A stretch of 64,000 nucleotides of DNA from assembly GCA_016869715.1 (NCBI GenBank), contig VGDM01000015.1:1-64000 (forward strand), given 5' to 3'. Source of the DNA: Alphaproteobacteria bacterium. Lineage in GTDB: Bacteria; Pseudomonadota; Alphaproteobacteria; Acetobacterales; Acetobacteraceae. The position numbers and the translations under genes were made by a program. Position 1 is the first letter of the stretch. Every line of letters starts with the position of its first letter. The notes beneath the pieces are model-generated. The model had not been told where the DNA came from. It did no database searches and worked only from the letters and a program-made list of their open reading frames with translations. Shown here one piece after another: positions 1-8,741 of the stretch.

Positions 1-912
1 CAGCATGAAGCCGAGCGTATGCGCGCTTGGCATATCCTTCTGCCCGGCAACATCCAAAAGCGCCGCAAGCCCAATCCGCCCGCGCTTGGCGAGCACCTTC
101 AACCCCTGCGCCACCAGCGCGCGATTAAAGCCCGTGAGCGGCATGACATCGCACACCGTCGCCAGCGCCACGATATCCAGCAGCGCGAGAAGATCGGGTT
201 CACTTCGGCGCGCGAACCACCCGGCACGACGCAACACGCGCAAGCTTGCTGTCGCTGCCAGAAACGCGACCGCCGTCGCGCAAATATGCCGCAAGCCCGA
301 TGGACAATCCATGCGATTGGGATTGACCACGGCAAGCACCGCCGGCAGCGCGCCTTCCGCCTTGTGATGATCCAACACCACAACATCCGCGCGACCATCC
401 GCTGCCGCCAAGGCAGCGCCCGCCGCAATGCCGCAATCCACGCAAATGATCAGTGAAGCGCCGGCATCGCAAAGTGTCGCAATCGCTGGAGCATTCGGCC
501 CATAGCCTTCGCGGATGCGATCCGGCACATAAGGGGTTACTTGGCAGCCCAGATCACGCAAAAACCGTGTCATTAGCGCACCCGCGCAGGCACCATCCAC
601 ATCATAATCGCCAAACACCGCGACATGTTCGCCGCTCCGCACCGCAACCGCGATGCGATCCGCCGCCGCTTCCATATCCGCGAGCCGCGAGGGGTCCGGC
701 ATCAATGCGCGTAGCTTGGGTTTTAGGAAATCCGCCGCATCATCAAGGCCAATGCCGCGCGCGGCGAGCAAGCGCCCCAGCATCTCCGGCACTTCAAGCC
801 GCTGCGCAATGCCAAGCCCAATCCGCGCATCGCCCGCGCGCCATTGCCAGCTGCGCCCGGTAACGCTGTGCGCCACGCCAAGCACTGGGCCGGGGGCCGC
901 GCTCTCATCCAT
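1..912 (-). CDS. recJ: Single-stranded-DNA-specific exonuclease RecJ (5' part, cut by window edge)
   Basis: RecJ is a 5'-3' ssDNA exonuclease of the DHH phosphoesterase superfamily, acting in recombination and mismatch repair. The ORF track misses it because the frame runs off the window; reading the minus strand from an ATG at 912 gives 304 uninterrupted codons. Near residue 100 there is FGDYDVDG (motif I, metal ligands) and near 180 the eponymous LDHH, followed by NPNR, all in RecJ order. About half of the usual 560-600 residues is present; the DHHA1/OB part lies outside. It starts 17 bp after the glpX stop on the same strand, so the two are probably co-transcribed. Confidence 0.95.
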   Translation of the reverse strand, partial: MDESAAPGPVLGVAHSVTGRSWQWRAGDARIGLGIAQRLEVPEMLGRLLAARGIGLDDAADFLKPKLRALMPDPSRLADMEAAADRIAVAVRSGEHVAVFGDYDVDGACAGALMTRFLRDLGCQVTPYVPDRIREGYGPNAPAIATLCDAGASLIICVDCGIAAGAALAAADGRADVVVLDHHKAEGALPAVLAVVNPNRMDCPSGLRHICATAVAFLAATASLRVLRRAGWFARRSEPDLLALLDIVALATVCDVMPLTGFNRALVAQGLKVLAKRGRIGLAALLDVAGQKDMPSAHTLGFML

Positions 913-929
913 ACAAAATTTTGTCCCGG

Positions 930-1940
930 TCAGGCAATGAAGGCACTCTGCTTGCGCGCGAAATTATGATGGCCTTCCACATAGCGCACCGTGCCGGATT
1001 TGGACCGCATGACGATGGAATGAGTATAGGCGCCACCAGCAAAGCGCCGCACACCGCGCAGCATGGCGCCACTGGTCACGCCCGTCGCCGCGAACATCAC
1101 ATCGCCCTTGGCCATTTCCTCAAGGCTGTATTTGCGATTGGGATCGGTAATGCCCATGGACCGCGCGCGGGCGACTTGATCCTCATTTTCAAACATCAGC
1201 CGGCCTTGCATCTGCCCGCCAATGCAGCGCAAGGCCGCTGCCGCCAACACACCCTCAGGCGCGCCGCCCGAGCCCATATAGATGTCCACGCCCGCTCCGG
1301 GTTGGCTCACAGCAATAACGCCGGAGACATCGCCATCACCCAACAGCATGATGCGCGCACCGGCGGCACGGCAGGCGCGGATCATTTCCTTATGCCGGTC
1401 GCGGTCCAGCGTGCAGACCATCAGATCGCCAATGTCGCATTTCTTGGCGCGCGCCAATTCGCGCAAATTCTCCTCTGTCTTCGCATCCAAATCCACAATG
1501 CCTTCCGGCAGCCCAGGCCCGATCGCGAGCTTGTCCATGTAGATATCGGGCGCGTGCAAAAATCCGCCCTTTTCCGCCAGCGCCACTGTGGCAATCGCAT
1601 TCGGGCCGCCCTTGGCGGTGATGGAGGTCCCTTCCAGCGGGTCCACCGCAATATCCACTTCCCTCCCGCCGCCGGCCTTGGCGTAAAGCCCGACCTTTTC
1701 GCCGATATAGAGCATCGGCGCCTCATCCATCTCGCCCTCACCGATCACAACCGTGCCGGTGATGGCGACCGTATCAAAAGCCTTGCGCATGGCTTCCACT
1801 GCGGCGCCATCGGCAGCGTTCTTGTCGCCCCGGCCAATCCAGCGGGAAGACGCCAGCGCCGCGGCTTCCGTCACGCGCACCAATTCAAGCGCCAGATTAC
1901 GATCAACCACCGGGCCGGGCGAGGGGGTGGGTTTGGACAT
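930..1940 (-). CDS. glpX: Fructose-1,6-bisphosphatase, class II (GlpX)
   Basis: Hydrolyses fructose 1,6-bisphosphate to fructose 6-phosphate in gluconeogenesis (cytosolic, metal dependent). The 336-residue length matches GlpX. Visible motifs are IGEGEMDEAPML and DPLEGTS, the lithium-sensitive phosphatase-type metal and substrate site, plus GSGGAPEGVLAAAAL in the C-terminal half. It lies directly upstream of recJ. With pckA elsewhere in the window, it supports growth on organic acids. Confidence 0.96.
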   Translation of the reverse strand: MSKPTPSPGPVVDRNLALELVRVTEAAALASSRWIGRGDKNAADGAAVEAMRKAFDTVAITGTVVIGEGEMDEAPMLYIGEKVGLYAKAGGGREVDIAVDPLEGTSITAKGGPNAIATVALAEKGGFLHAPDIYMDKLAIGPGLPEGIVDLDAKTEENLRELARAKKCDIGDLMVCTLDRDRHKEMIRACRAAGARIMLLGDGDVSGVIAVSQPGAGVDIYMGSGGAPEGVLAAAALRCIGGQMQGRLMFENEDQVARARSMGITDPNRKYSLEEMAKGDVMFAATGVTSGAMLRGVRRFAGGAYTHSIVMRSKSGTVRYVEGHHNFARKQSAFIA

Positions 1941-2001
1941 AGGCGGGGCGTCTCCGATTCGTTCAAACAGGATTTAGCATGGCGCGGGGCAAAACGCGGC
2001 G

Positions 2002-3045
2002 TCAGGCAGACGCTTCCGCAAGGAAACCCTGCACCGCCTGGAATAGCGCGCCGCGATTGCGTTCCATCACAATCGTATGCGTGCCATCGCCGAGCACCAC
2101 CAGGCGCTTGCCGGGGCTATTTGTCAGCAGCGGGAAAATCGCAAGCGCCATGCTGGGCGGCGTATCGCGGTCCCATTCCGCCACCACCAACAGGGTGGGT
2201 GCCGTGACCTTGGCCGGGTCCCAGAAGGGGCGCCCGGCCTGCGCATATTCCCGGCTATCCAGCAGCACGCCATTCGGCGCGCGCAGTGTCTGAGGGTTCC
2301 GCCGCATGCCTTCCGGATCGGTCGCCCAAGTCACGCCGGCCCAATGTTCAAACCAGCCGGGCGGGATCAACCCTGCGCGCTTGGCCCCCGGCACGCCGGT
2401 CATCCAACGCTCTCGCGCCTGTGCCTGCGTCACGGTCCGATAGGCGCCAAGCGTCGCAGCGGCGGCGCTACCCGCAAGGCTCGGCGCATCGCGCAGCCAG
2501 GGCGGCGCAAACAGCACCAGGCGTTCCACCAGGGCAGGGTTATCGGCAGCAAAACGGCCCATCAGCGTGCTGCCCCAGGACCAGCCGATATGCACCAGCT
2601 TCGCGATATTGCGCCTTTCCCGAATGAAGGCAGCGGCGCTGCCGATATCCTTCACCGCCGTCTCACCGCGCACGGTGGGCGGATTGGCCTCGGGCGGTTG
2701 GCTCATTTCCGGCGGGCGGGTGCTGCGGCCATAGCCGCGAATATCCAGGCACCACACGTCAAACCCTTGGCCGGCGATGTAATCCATCCAGGACAAGCCG
2801 CCCAAGGGCAGATCGAAGGTCGTATGCGCCGGATAGGTCGCGCCATGGGCGAAGATCACCGTCCGCGCTGGGGAAAAGCTCGTCAGGTTTTCCGGGCGCT
2901 TGTTGCGCAAAAACAGCTCAGTCCCCGCATTGCCGGCGGGGATCATGAATTCCTCGGTCACCAGCGCTGGCTGGGCCTGGGCGGTGGTGGCAGAGGCAAG
3001 CAACGGTGCGGCCAAGGGCGCGGCCAAAATGGTGCGTCTATTCAT
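2002..3045 (-). CDS. Exported alpha/beta hydrolase
   Basis: A 347-residue alpha/beta-hydrolase-fold protein of unknown substrate. The N-terminus MNRRTILAAPLAAPLLASA looks like a Tat-style (twin Arg) or Sec signal ending near AQA, implying a periplasmic location. The nucleophile elbow is IGWSWGS (Gly-x-Ser-x-Gly), a late Asp lies in EWDRDTPPS, and the catalytic His is in DGTHTIV. WCLDIRGYGRS is typical of the strand before the elbow. It is a single gene with 61 bp to the glpX stop. An esterase or lipase is possible but the substrate cannot be read from the sequence. Confidence 0.8.
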   Translation of the reverse strand: MNRRTILAAPLAAPLLASATTAQAQPALVTEEFMIPAGNAGTELFLRNKRPENLTSFSPARTVIFAHGATYPAHTTFDLPLGGLSWMDYIAGQGFDVWCLDIRGYGRSTRPPEMSQPPEANPPTVRGETAVKDIGSAAAFIRERRNIAKLVHIGWSWGSTLMGRFAADNPALVERLVLFAPPWLRDAPSLAGSAAAATLGAYRTVTQAQARERWMTGVPGAKRAGLIPPGWFEHWAGVTWATDPEGMRRNPQTLRAPNGVLLDSREYAQAGRPFWDPAKVTAPTLLVVAEWDRDTPPSMALAIFPLLTNSPGKRLVVLGDGTHTIVMERNRGALFQAVQGFLAEASA

Positions 3046-3108
3046 CGGAAACTCCCTGTCTTTTGCTGCTTGTATAACCCTGGACCGCCCGAAAATCAGC
3101 CTGCCAAA

Positions 3109-4119
3109 TCAATCCGATTCGGGCGGGATGACATTGGTGTACAGCCCTTCCACCAGCACATCGCGCATGGTCTCCGCGCTTTTCAGGCGAATATCATCCC
3201 AGGCTTGCGGCGTGTGAAAAGCGATATGCGGTGTGATGATCAGCCGGCCCGCGAGCCATTCTTCCTTGTTGCGATAGGCTTGCAGAAGCGATGGCACGGG
3301 CTCCACCGGCGGTTCCACCGGGATCACATCTAGCCCCGCCGCCGCCACATGCCCATCGCGCAACACACGCTCCAAAGCATCAATATCCAGAATGGGGCCG
3401 CGTGCCGTATTCACCACCACGGTGTCCTTGGGCAGCAAGCGCAATTCACGCTCCCCAACCAAGCCCCGCGTTTTGCGCGTGAGGGGACAATGGATCGAAA
3501 GCACGTCGGCTTGCGAGAGCATTTCATCCATGGTCCGGCAGCGTGTTACACCAATGGCGCGGTCTGAGCCATTGGGCAGCGCCGGGTCATAGAACACCAC
3601 GCGATAGCCAAGCGCCTTGGCGCGCAGGGCGGCGGCTGTGCCGATACGCCCGAGGCCCAGAATGCCAAAGGTCTGCACATCCTGCCGGCGCACCGCCGGG
3701 TGCGGCATCACCGCCCATTTCGCGGGCGTCGGGCCACGCTGCATGTCGTGATAAAGGGTCAAGCCGCGCCGTAGCCCAAGCGCCATGAGCACCGCGAATT
3801 CCGCCACTTCCTGCGTGCCGTAATCTGGCACATTGCAGACCTTGATGCCCCGCGCCGCGCAGGCTGCGCGATCCACCCTATCATACCCAACCCCCATGCG
3901 GGTCACGACCTTAAGCTTCGGGAAACGCGCAATCTGATCCGCGGGCACCGCCATCCTCAGCGTCATCAGCCCTTCCGCCTGCTGGCAGAGCTCATCGGGC
4001 AATTCCGCGAGCGATGTCTTGCACGCCCCCTGCAGAATGCGCACGCCTGGCCCCATGATGCGCTGTTCCAAATCCGTCTCGAGGTAGAGCCCTTCCGGTT
4101 CAAGTACGGTCAATGTCAT
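3109..4119 (-). CDS. D-2-hydroxyacid dehydrogenase (CtBP/phosphoglycerate-dehydrogenase-like)
   Basis: NAD-dependent oxidoreductase of the D-isomer-specific 2-hydroxyacid dehydrogenase family. The Rossmann motif FGILGLGRIG lies near the middle. The catalytic Arg is in NTARGPILD, the Glu in VIPVEPP and the His in ITPHIAFHT. The ORF track starts at 4326, but that extension overlaps the divergent SDR gene and has no homologous look, so I use the ATG at 4119 (MTLTVLEPEG), giving 336 residues. The substrate is unknown; the family includes C-terminal-binding-protein-like dehydrogenases. It is divergent from the SDR. Confidence 0.88.
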   Translation of the reverse strand: MTLTVLEPEGLYLETDLEQRIMGPGVRILQGACKTSLAELPDELCQQAEGLMTLRMAVPADQIARFPKLKVVTRMGVGYDRVDRAACAARGIKVCNVPDYGTQEVAEFAVLMALGLRRGLTLYHDMQRGPTPAKWAVMPHPAVRRQDVQTFGILGLGRIGTAAALRAKALGYRVVFYDPALPNGSDRAIGVTRCRTMDEMLSQADVLSIHCPLTRKTRGLVGERELRLLPKDTVVVNTARGPILDIDALERVLRDGHVAAAGLDVIPVEPPVEPVPSLLQAYRNKEEWLAGRLIITPHIAFHTPQAWDDIRLKSAETMRDVLVEGLYTNVIPPESD

Positions 4120-4227
4120 CTGGCATTCCCTTGTATGAGTGATTGCGGGGCAGGATGGGGCGGGCGGGCGGGACTGGCAATGCCGCCGCGCTCGCTTATC
4201 CTCGGGCTTTGGACAGGGAGCGGGAAC

Positions 4228-4977
4228 ATGGCGGCAAGACGCATTTTGATTACCGGGGCAGCGAGCGGCATTGGCGCTGCCACCGCCCGCGCCTTCGCCG
4301 CGCCAGGTATGGCGCTGATGCTGCACACCAGGGCCAATCGCGAAGCCTTGGCGCGCGTGGCCGCCGCTGCGCGGGAGAAAGGCGCAGAGATCACCGAAGC
4401 CTTCGCAGATTTCACCGAACTCGAGGCCCCGGCGCGCTTGGTGGCCGCAAGTGTGGCGGCACTCGGTGGGCTTGATGTGCTGGTGGCCAATGCCGGCTTT
4501 GCCGACCGCACACCCATCGCGACCCTAACCGATGCCAGCTTTGCCAAAAGCCATGAGGCGATCACCTTCAGCCTGCTGCGCCTGGCCCGCGCTGCCGCGC
4601 CGCATCTGAACGCCGGAGACAATCCGCGCCTGATTGCGGTTTCTTCCTTTGTCGCGCACCTGTTTCGCAATGATGTCACCACCTTCCCGGCCTCCGCCGC
4701 CGCCAAGGCCGCAGTGGAAGCGCTGGTCCGCGCGCTCGCGATTGAATGGGCGCCAAAGGTCACGGTGAATGCGGTGGTGCCTGGCTACACGCGCAAAGAC
4801 CCCGGCGCCCATGCCGCGCTATCGGCGGCGCAATGGGAGGAGATCATTGCGCGCATTCCACTGAAGCGCCTTGGCACGCCGGATGATGTGGCAGCGACCA
4901 TTGCCTTTCTTGCCTCATCGGGCGCGGGCTATATCACCGGGCAATCCATCCATGTCAGCGGCGGGGTGGTGATGTGA
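4228..4977 (+). CDS. SDR family oxidoreductase with degenerate YxxxK site
   Basis: Short-chain dehydrogenase/reductase of 249 residues. The cofactor motif TGAASGIG is at the N-terminus, NAG follows strand 4 (VANAGF), and the C-terminus has GYITGQSIHVSGG. The usual catalytic Tyr-x-x-x-Lys reads Ser-Ala-Ala-Ala-Lys, so the Tyr is replaced and normal SDR chemistry may be lost. The start at 4228 is preferred over 4135 because it sits behind a GGGAG ribosome site and opens with the Rossmann strand. Its stop overlaps the start of the WD40-cytochrome gene (TGATG), implying translational coupling. Confidence 0.87.
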   Translation: MAARRILITGAASGIGAATARAFAAPGMALMLHTRANREALARVAAAAREKGAEITEAFADFTELEAPARLVAASVAALGGLDVLVANAGFADRTPIATLTDASFAKSHEAITFSLLRLARAAAPHLNAGDNPRLIAVSSFVAHLFRNDVTTFPASAAAKAAVEALVRALAIEWAPKVTVNAVVPGYTRKDPGAHAALSAAQWEEIIARIPLKRLGTPDDVAATIAFLASSGAGYITGQSIHVSGGVVM

Positions 4978-6236
4978 TGCGGCGCATTGTGCTCGCCCTG
5001 TGGCTGCTGCTTTCCGCGCCTGCACTGGCGCAGGATCTGTCGGGGCATGGCGGCCCCGTGCGCGCGGTTTTGCCCCTGCCCGATGGGCAGCACATTGTCT
5101 CCGCCGGCTTTGATCACGCCGTGATCCTGTGGGATGCGCGGGCTGGGCAGGCGCGCGCGGTGGCGCGCTGGCATCGCGGCAGCGTCAATGCGCTTGCCCT
5201 GCTGCCCGATGGGCGCATCGCCAGCGCCGGCGAAGGCGGGCGCATCGCACTTTGGGCGCCGGGGCTTGGTGCTGCGCCCGCCCAAATCCTGGAAGGGCAT
5301 AGCGGGCAGATTGCAGGGCTTGCCGCGAATGGCGGGTATTTGGCGTCGGCCGCCTGGGATGGCACCGTGCGGCTTTGGAATCTTTCCGATGGCAGAGCGC
5401 AAATCCTGGAAGGGCATCGCGGCCTGGTCAACGCTGTCGCCTTCCGCACCGATGGCGCGCTGATCAGTGCCGGCTTTGATGGCACCATCCGCCTGTGGGC
5501 CGCTGATGGCAGCAATCAGATCATCGCTGAAGCGGGCCTGCCGCTGAATGCCCTTGTGGCTCTGCCTAACGGGGGCCACGCCGCCGGCGGCGTGGATGGT
5601 GTGCTGCGCCTAATCACTCGCAATGGTGCCATGCGCGAAGTGGAAGCAGGCGCCCGGCCCATTGTTGCCCTCAGCCTTGATGCCTCAGGCGCGCTTCTCG
5701 CGGTCGCGTCTCTTGGCGGCAATGTGACGATCTGGGGGCTGGAGACAGCGCGCCTGATGCACACGCTGGAAGGCCCTGGCCTGCCGGTTTGGTCCGTGGC
5801 CTTCGCGCCCGATGGGCGGCTGCTTTGGACCGGCGGTGCTGATCGGCAAGTTCGCCGCTGGAATGCGCTGACCGGCCGCGCTATTGGCCCCATCGCCGCC
5901 CCCGCCGCCACCTACCTGCCAGCCGGCCTGGATGCGCATGGCGCGCAAGTGTTTCGCGCCTGCAGCGCCTGCCATGCCCTGACCGTCGAGGCCGGCCCCA
6001 TGGCCGGGCCGCATCTGAATGGCATTTTTGGCCGCCGCATGGGGTCCCTGCCTGGCTATGCCTATTCGGAACGCCTCGCACGCGGGGATATCATTTGGGA
6101 CGCAACCACCATCGGCGACCTATTTACGCGCGGGCCGGATGTGGTGACGCCGGGCACGAAAATGCCGGTCCAGCGCGTGGATAATGCGGAAGATTTGGCG
6201 GCGCTGCTGCGGTTCTTGGAGCAGGCGACGCGATAG
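4977..6236 (+). CDS. Periplasmic WD40-repeat protein fused to a C-terminal cytochrome c domain
   Basis: A 419-residue exported protein. MRRIVLALWLLLSAPALAQ is a clear Sec signal. About seven WD40-like blades follow (repeated GH..x..L..DG..SAG.D..x.LW patterns, residues ~20-300). The C-terminal ~100 residues are a class I cytochrome c: CSACH haem-binding motif, a GPHLNGIFGR segment and GTKMPVQ supplying the probable axial Met. A periplasmic electron carrier on a beta-propeller scaffold is inferred; the partner is unknown. The start overlaps the SDR stop by one base; GTG at 4974 is an alternative. It converges on the sulfurtransferase gene with a 2 bp gap. Confidence 0.88.
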   Translation: MRRIVLALWLLLSAPALAQDLSGHGGPVRAVLPLPDGQHIVSAGFDHAVILWDARAGQARAVARWHRGSVNALALLPDGRIASAGEGGRIALWAPGLGAAPAQILEGHSGQIAGLAANGGYLASAAWDGTVRLWNLSDGRAQILEGHRGLVNAVAFRTDGALISAGFDGTIRLWAADGSNQIIAEAGLPLNALVALPNGGHAAGGVDGVLRLITRNGAMREVEAGARPIVALSLDASGALLAVASLGGNVTIWGLETARLMHTLEGPGLPVWSVAFAPDGRLLWTGGADRQVRRWNALTGRAIGPIAAPAATYLPAGLDAHGAQVFRACSACHALTVEAGPMAGPHLNGIFGRRMGSLPGYAYSERLARGDIIWDATTIGDLFTRGPDVVTPGTKMPVQRVDNAEDLAALLRFLEQATR

Positions 6237-6238
6237 GC

Positions 6239-7114
6239 TTAACCCACCTCCATCGGCAGGCTCTCATCCTTCGCCCATTCATTCATGGAGGCATCATAAA
6301 CCGCGATATCCTCATGGCCCAGCTGATGCAGCAGAAAGGCATCAAAGGTCGCGGCAATGCCGCCACCGCAATAGATCAGCTTCCGCTTCGTTTTATCCGC
6401 ACCAATCGCGGCAAAGGCCGCCGCCACCTGATCCGGCGCCTTCAGCTTGAAGCTGCCCGCGTCAAACAAGGATGCCGCCGGCAGATTGACGCTGCCCGGG
6501 ATGCGCCCCGGTCGGCCATAGCGCGCATTCTCCCCGCTATGGAGATCAGGCGCCAAAGCATTGATGGAACAAGTGCCGCCATCACCAATCGCGGCCAGCA
6601 TTTCATCGCGCCCAACAAACAAACCGGGCCGAGGCTTGGCGCGGAGAGACGCGGGGGCATAACGGGTCTCAGCGGTGGCAAGGGCGCGGCCTTCTGCCGC
6701 CCAGGCATCAATCCCGCCATCCAATATCGCCGCATTGTCGAAGCCAATCGCGCGCATCATCCACCAAACGCGCGTCGCCCATTGCGGGGTCTTGCGGGAA
6801 TAGAGCACCACGCGCGTGCCATCGCCAATGCCACGCGCCGCAAGCCGCGCCGCCAGATCATCGGTTGCTGGCATGGTGAAGTTGAAGCGGCTCGTGCGAT
6901 CAGAAAGCTCGCCCTGCACATCAAGGAAACCGGCGCCCGGGATATGGCCGGCATCGTAATCCTCTCGCCCGCTCTTGATGCTGTAGGGGCGGCCTGTGCC
7001 GGCTTCATACAAAAGATAGGTGGTGCAATCGAAAACGCGAAGGTTCGGATCATCCAGATTGGCCGCAAGCCATACGGTGCTGACAATCGCGTCCGGGTGG
7101 GCGTAAGCGGCCAT
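6239..7114 (-). CDS. sseA: 3-mercaptopyruvate/thiosulfate sulfurtransferase (tandem rhodanese)
   Basis: Two-domain rhodanese of 291 residues, the normal length. The N-terminal inactive domain carries ILDGGIDAW. The C-terminal domain has the active-site cysteine in YCGGGIAAT, close to the CG[SG]GVTA loop of mercaptopyruvate sulfurtransferases rather than the CRxGx[RT] loop of thiosulfate rhodaneses. It transfers sulfane sulfur from mercaptopyruvate to thiol acceptors in the cytosol. No signal peptide is seen. The exact donor preference is inferred from the loop only. Confidence 0.9.
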   Translation of the reverse strand: MAAYAHPDAIVSTVWLAANLDDPNLRVFDCTTYLLYEAGTGRPYSIKSGREDYDAGHIPGAGFLDVQGELSDRTSRFNFTMPATDDLAARLAARGIGDGTRVVLYSRKTPQWATRVWWMMRAIGFDNAAILDGGIDAWAAEGRALATAETRYAPASLRAKPRPGLFVGRDEMLAAIGDGGTCSINALAPDLHSGENARYGRPGRIPGSVNLPAASLFDAGSFKLKAPDQVAAAFAAIGADKTKRKLIYCGGGIAATFDAFLLHQLGHEDIAVYDASMNEWAKDESLPMEVG

Positions 7115-7174
7115 GGGTTCCTCCTGTTCTCTTGCGCTGATCCTGCGCCCAGAAAGGCGCGCACCGCAAGCGGA

Positions 7175-7816
7175 TCACGCCAGCAGGCGATGAATTGTCA
7201 CGTCTCGTGTTTCACGATCTTCCAATTCGCGCGACGTCGGCACGTTGTAGCACGCGATGGGATCGAGCCCGGCCTTCGGCAAATAGGCGCGGCCCGGATC
7301 GGCGATCAGCACCTCTGCCCCCGTCGCGACAAGGCCACGCAGCCAGGGCAGGATATGCGTGGTCATGGGTGCTTCGTAGCAAACATCGCCCGCGAAAATT
7401 ACATCCCAGCGACAGGGCGCACCCACGACATCGCCGGGCGGCGTTGCCACCGCCACGCCATTCAAGGCGGCATTCAGCCGTACGGCGGCCAGCGCCAAAG
7501 GGTCAATTTCCGCCGCTTCCACCAAGGCAGCGCCGGCCTGCGCGGCGGCGATGGCGGCAATGCCGCAGCCGGCGGCGAAATCCAGCACGCGCTTGCCGGC
7601 GACCAGCTTGGGTTGATCCAAGACCGCCCGCGCCAAAGCCTGCCCGCCCGGCCAGGCAAAGGCCCAGAAGGGTGGTTCAATGTTCTGCTCGGCGAGCCAG
7701 GCTTCAGTCGCCTGCCAGATCGGCGTGATCTCACTTGCCAAATGCAAAGCGATTTCCGGCACCAAGGGCGCGCGAGACACCGCCGTTTGCGCCGCGACAA
7801 ATTCCTCTGCCGTCAA
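7175..7816 (-). CDS. Class I SAM-dependent protein methyltransferase (ETFB-lysine/PrmA-like)
   Basis: About 213 residues with the Rossmann methyltransferase motif I VLDFAAGCGIAAIAAA and a following acidic residue in AAEIDPLAL. FWAFAWPGGQALARAV and GDVCYEAP resemble the alphaproteobacterial homologues of the electron-transfer-flavoprotein beta-subunit lysine methyltransferase, often labelled L11 methyltransferase-like. I start it at TTG 7816, which overlaps the ubiA stop (TTGA) and suits coupling; the track's start at 7888 would overlap ubiA by 76 bp. The target protein is inferred, not shown. Confidence 0.82.
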   Translation of the reverse strand: MTAEEFVAAQTAVSRAPLVPEIALHLASEITPIWQATEAWLAEQNIEPPFWAFAWPGGQALARAVLDQPKLVAGKRVLDFAAGCGIAAIAAAQAGAALVEAAEIDPLALAAVRLNAALNGVAVATPPGDVVGAPCRWDVIFAGDVCYEAPMTTHILPWLRGLVATGAEVLIADPGRAYLPKAGLDPIACYNVPTSRELEDRETRDVTIHRLLA

Positions 7817-8712
7817 AGCCGGCCCAACAGCAAGGCCGCGGCAATTGCCAACCCGACATCGCGATTGGCCTTGAACAGCCGCAAGCACAGCGTCGGGTCG
7901 GCGATATCAAGCTGGATCACCTGCCGCGCCAACATTGCACCGGGCAGCGCAAGCCCCGGCACATACCAAGGTGCCAGCCCCGCCAGCCACCCGGCCAGCA
8001 CAAGCAATCCCATGGTCAGCGCGTAACACAGGATCAGGAAGGGCCTGGTCCTGTCCCCCAAGCGCAGCGCGGATGATCTGATGCCCACCAGCGCATCATC
8101 TTCACGGTCCTGATGCGCATAGATCGTATCATAGCCCAAAATCCAGAAAAACCCGGCGGCCCAAAGTGCCAATGCCGCCAGATCGAGCCCGCCCGTCACC
8201 GCCGCATAGCCCATCGGCGCGGCCCAGGAGAATATCACCCCAAGCACCGCTTGCGGCCAGTCCGTCACGCGCTTGGCCAGAGGGTAGAGCAGCACGGGCA
8301 ATAGCGACGCCACCCCCAACCACTGCGCGGCGCGGTTCAATTGCAGCAGGATCAGCAAGGCCGCCGCCAATACCAGCGCCAGAAACACCAGCGCATGCCG
8401 CGCCCGCAAAGCCCCGGAAGGCAGCGGCCGCCCCGCCGTGCGTTCCACCTGCCGGTCCAAATCCCTGTCCCATAGATCATTCACCATACAGCCCGCGCCG
8501 CGCATCAGCACCGCGCCCAGGCCAAACAAGGCGGTCAGCCACAGCCCCTGGCGCCAATCCGGCGCCACCATGGCAAAGGCCCAAAGACCCGGCAGGAACA
8601 GCAGCCAGGACCCGATAGGCCTATCGAGGCGCATCAGCAGCGCATAGGGGCGCCATGCCTGGGGCAGGCGCGCCACCCAACCACTGGTGCGGATATCGGT
8701 ATGGCCACTCAT
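7813..8712 (-). CDS. ubiA: 4-hydroxybenzoate polyprenyltransferase
   Basis: Integral membrane prenyltransferase that attaches the polyprenyl tail to 4-hydroxybenzoate in ubiquinone synthesis. It is 299 residues with about eight hydrophobic helices. The first Asp-rich motif is NDLWDRDLDRQVERT and the second is YDTIYAHQDREDD; both bind Mg-diphosphate. LDRPIGSWLLFLPGLW near the N-terminus is a family signature. It is divergent from rsmE with a 29 bp gap, so the two promoters must be closely packed. Confidence 0.95.
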   Translation of the reverse strand: MSGHTDIRTSGWVARLPQAWRPYALLMRLDRPIGSWLLFLPGLWAFAMVAPDWRQGLWLTALFGLGAVLMRGAGCMVNDLWDRDLDRQVERTAGRPLPSGALRARHALVFLALVLAAALLILLQLNRAAQWLGVASLLPVLLYPLAKRVTDWPQAVLGVIFSWAAPMGYAAVTGGLDLAALALWAAGFFWILGYDTIYAHQDREDDALVGIRSSALRLGDRTRPFLILCYALTMGLLVLAGWLAGLAPWYVPGLALPGAMLARQVIQLDIADPTLCLRLFKANRDVGLAIAAALLLGRL

Positions 8713-8741
8713 GGGGCTATAAAGAGGGATGGAACCCTGCC

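Noticed and set aside
921-3333. Plus-strand ORFs of 428 and 418 codons opposite glpX, the hydrolase and the dehydrogenase
   Set aside because: Third-position GC shadows; the minus-strand genes have clear family motifs.
6314-8026. 570-codon plus-strand ORF opposite the sulfurtransferase and methyltransferase genes
   Set aside because: Crosses two real genes and their junction, with no recognisable motif.
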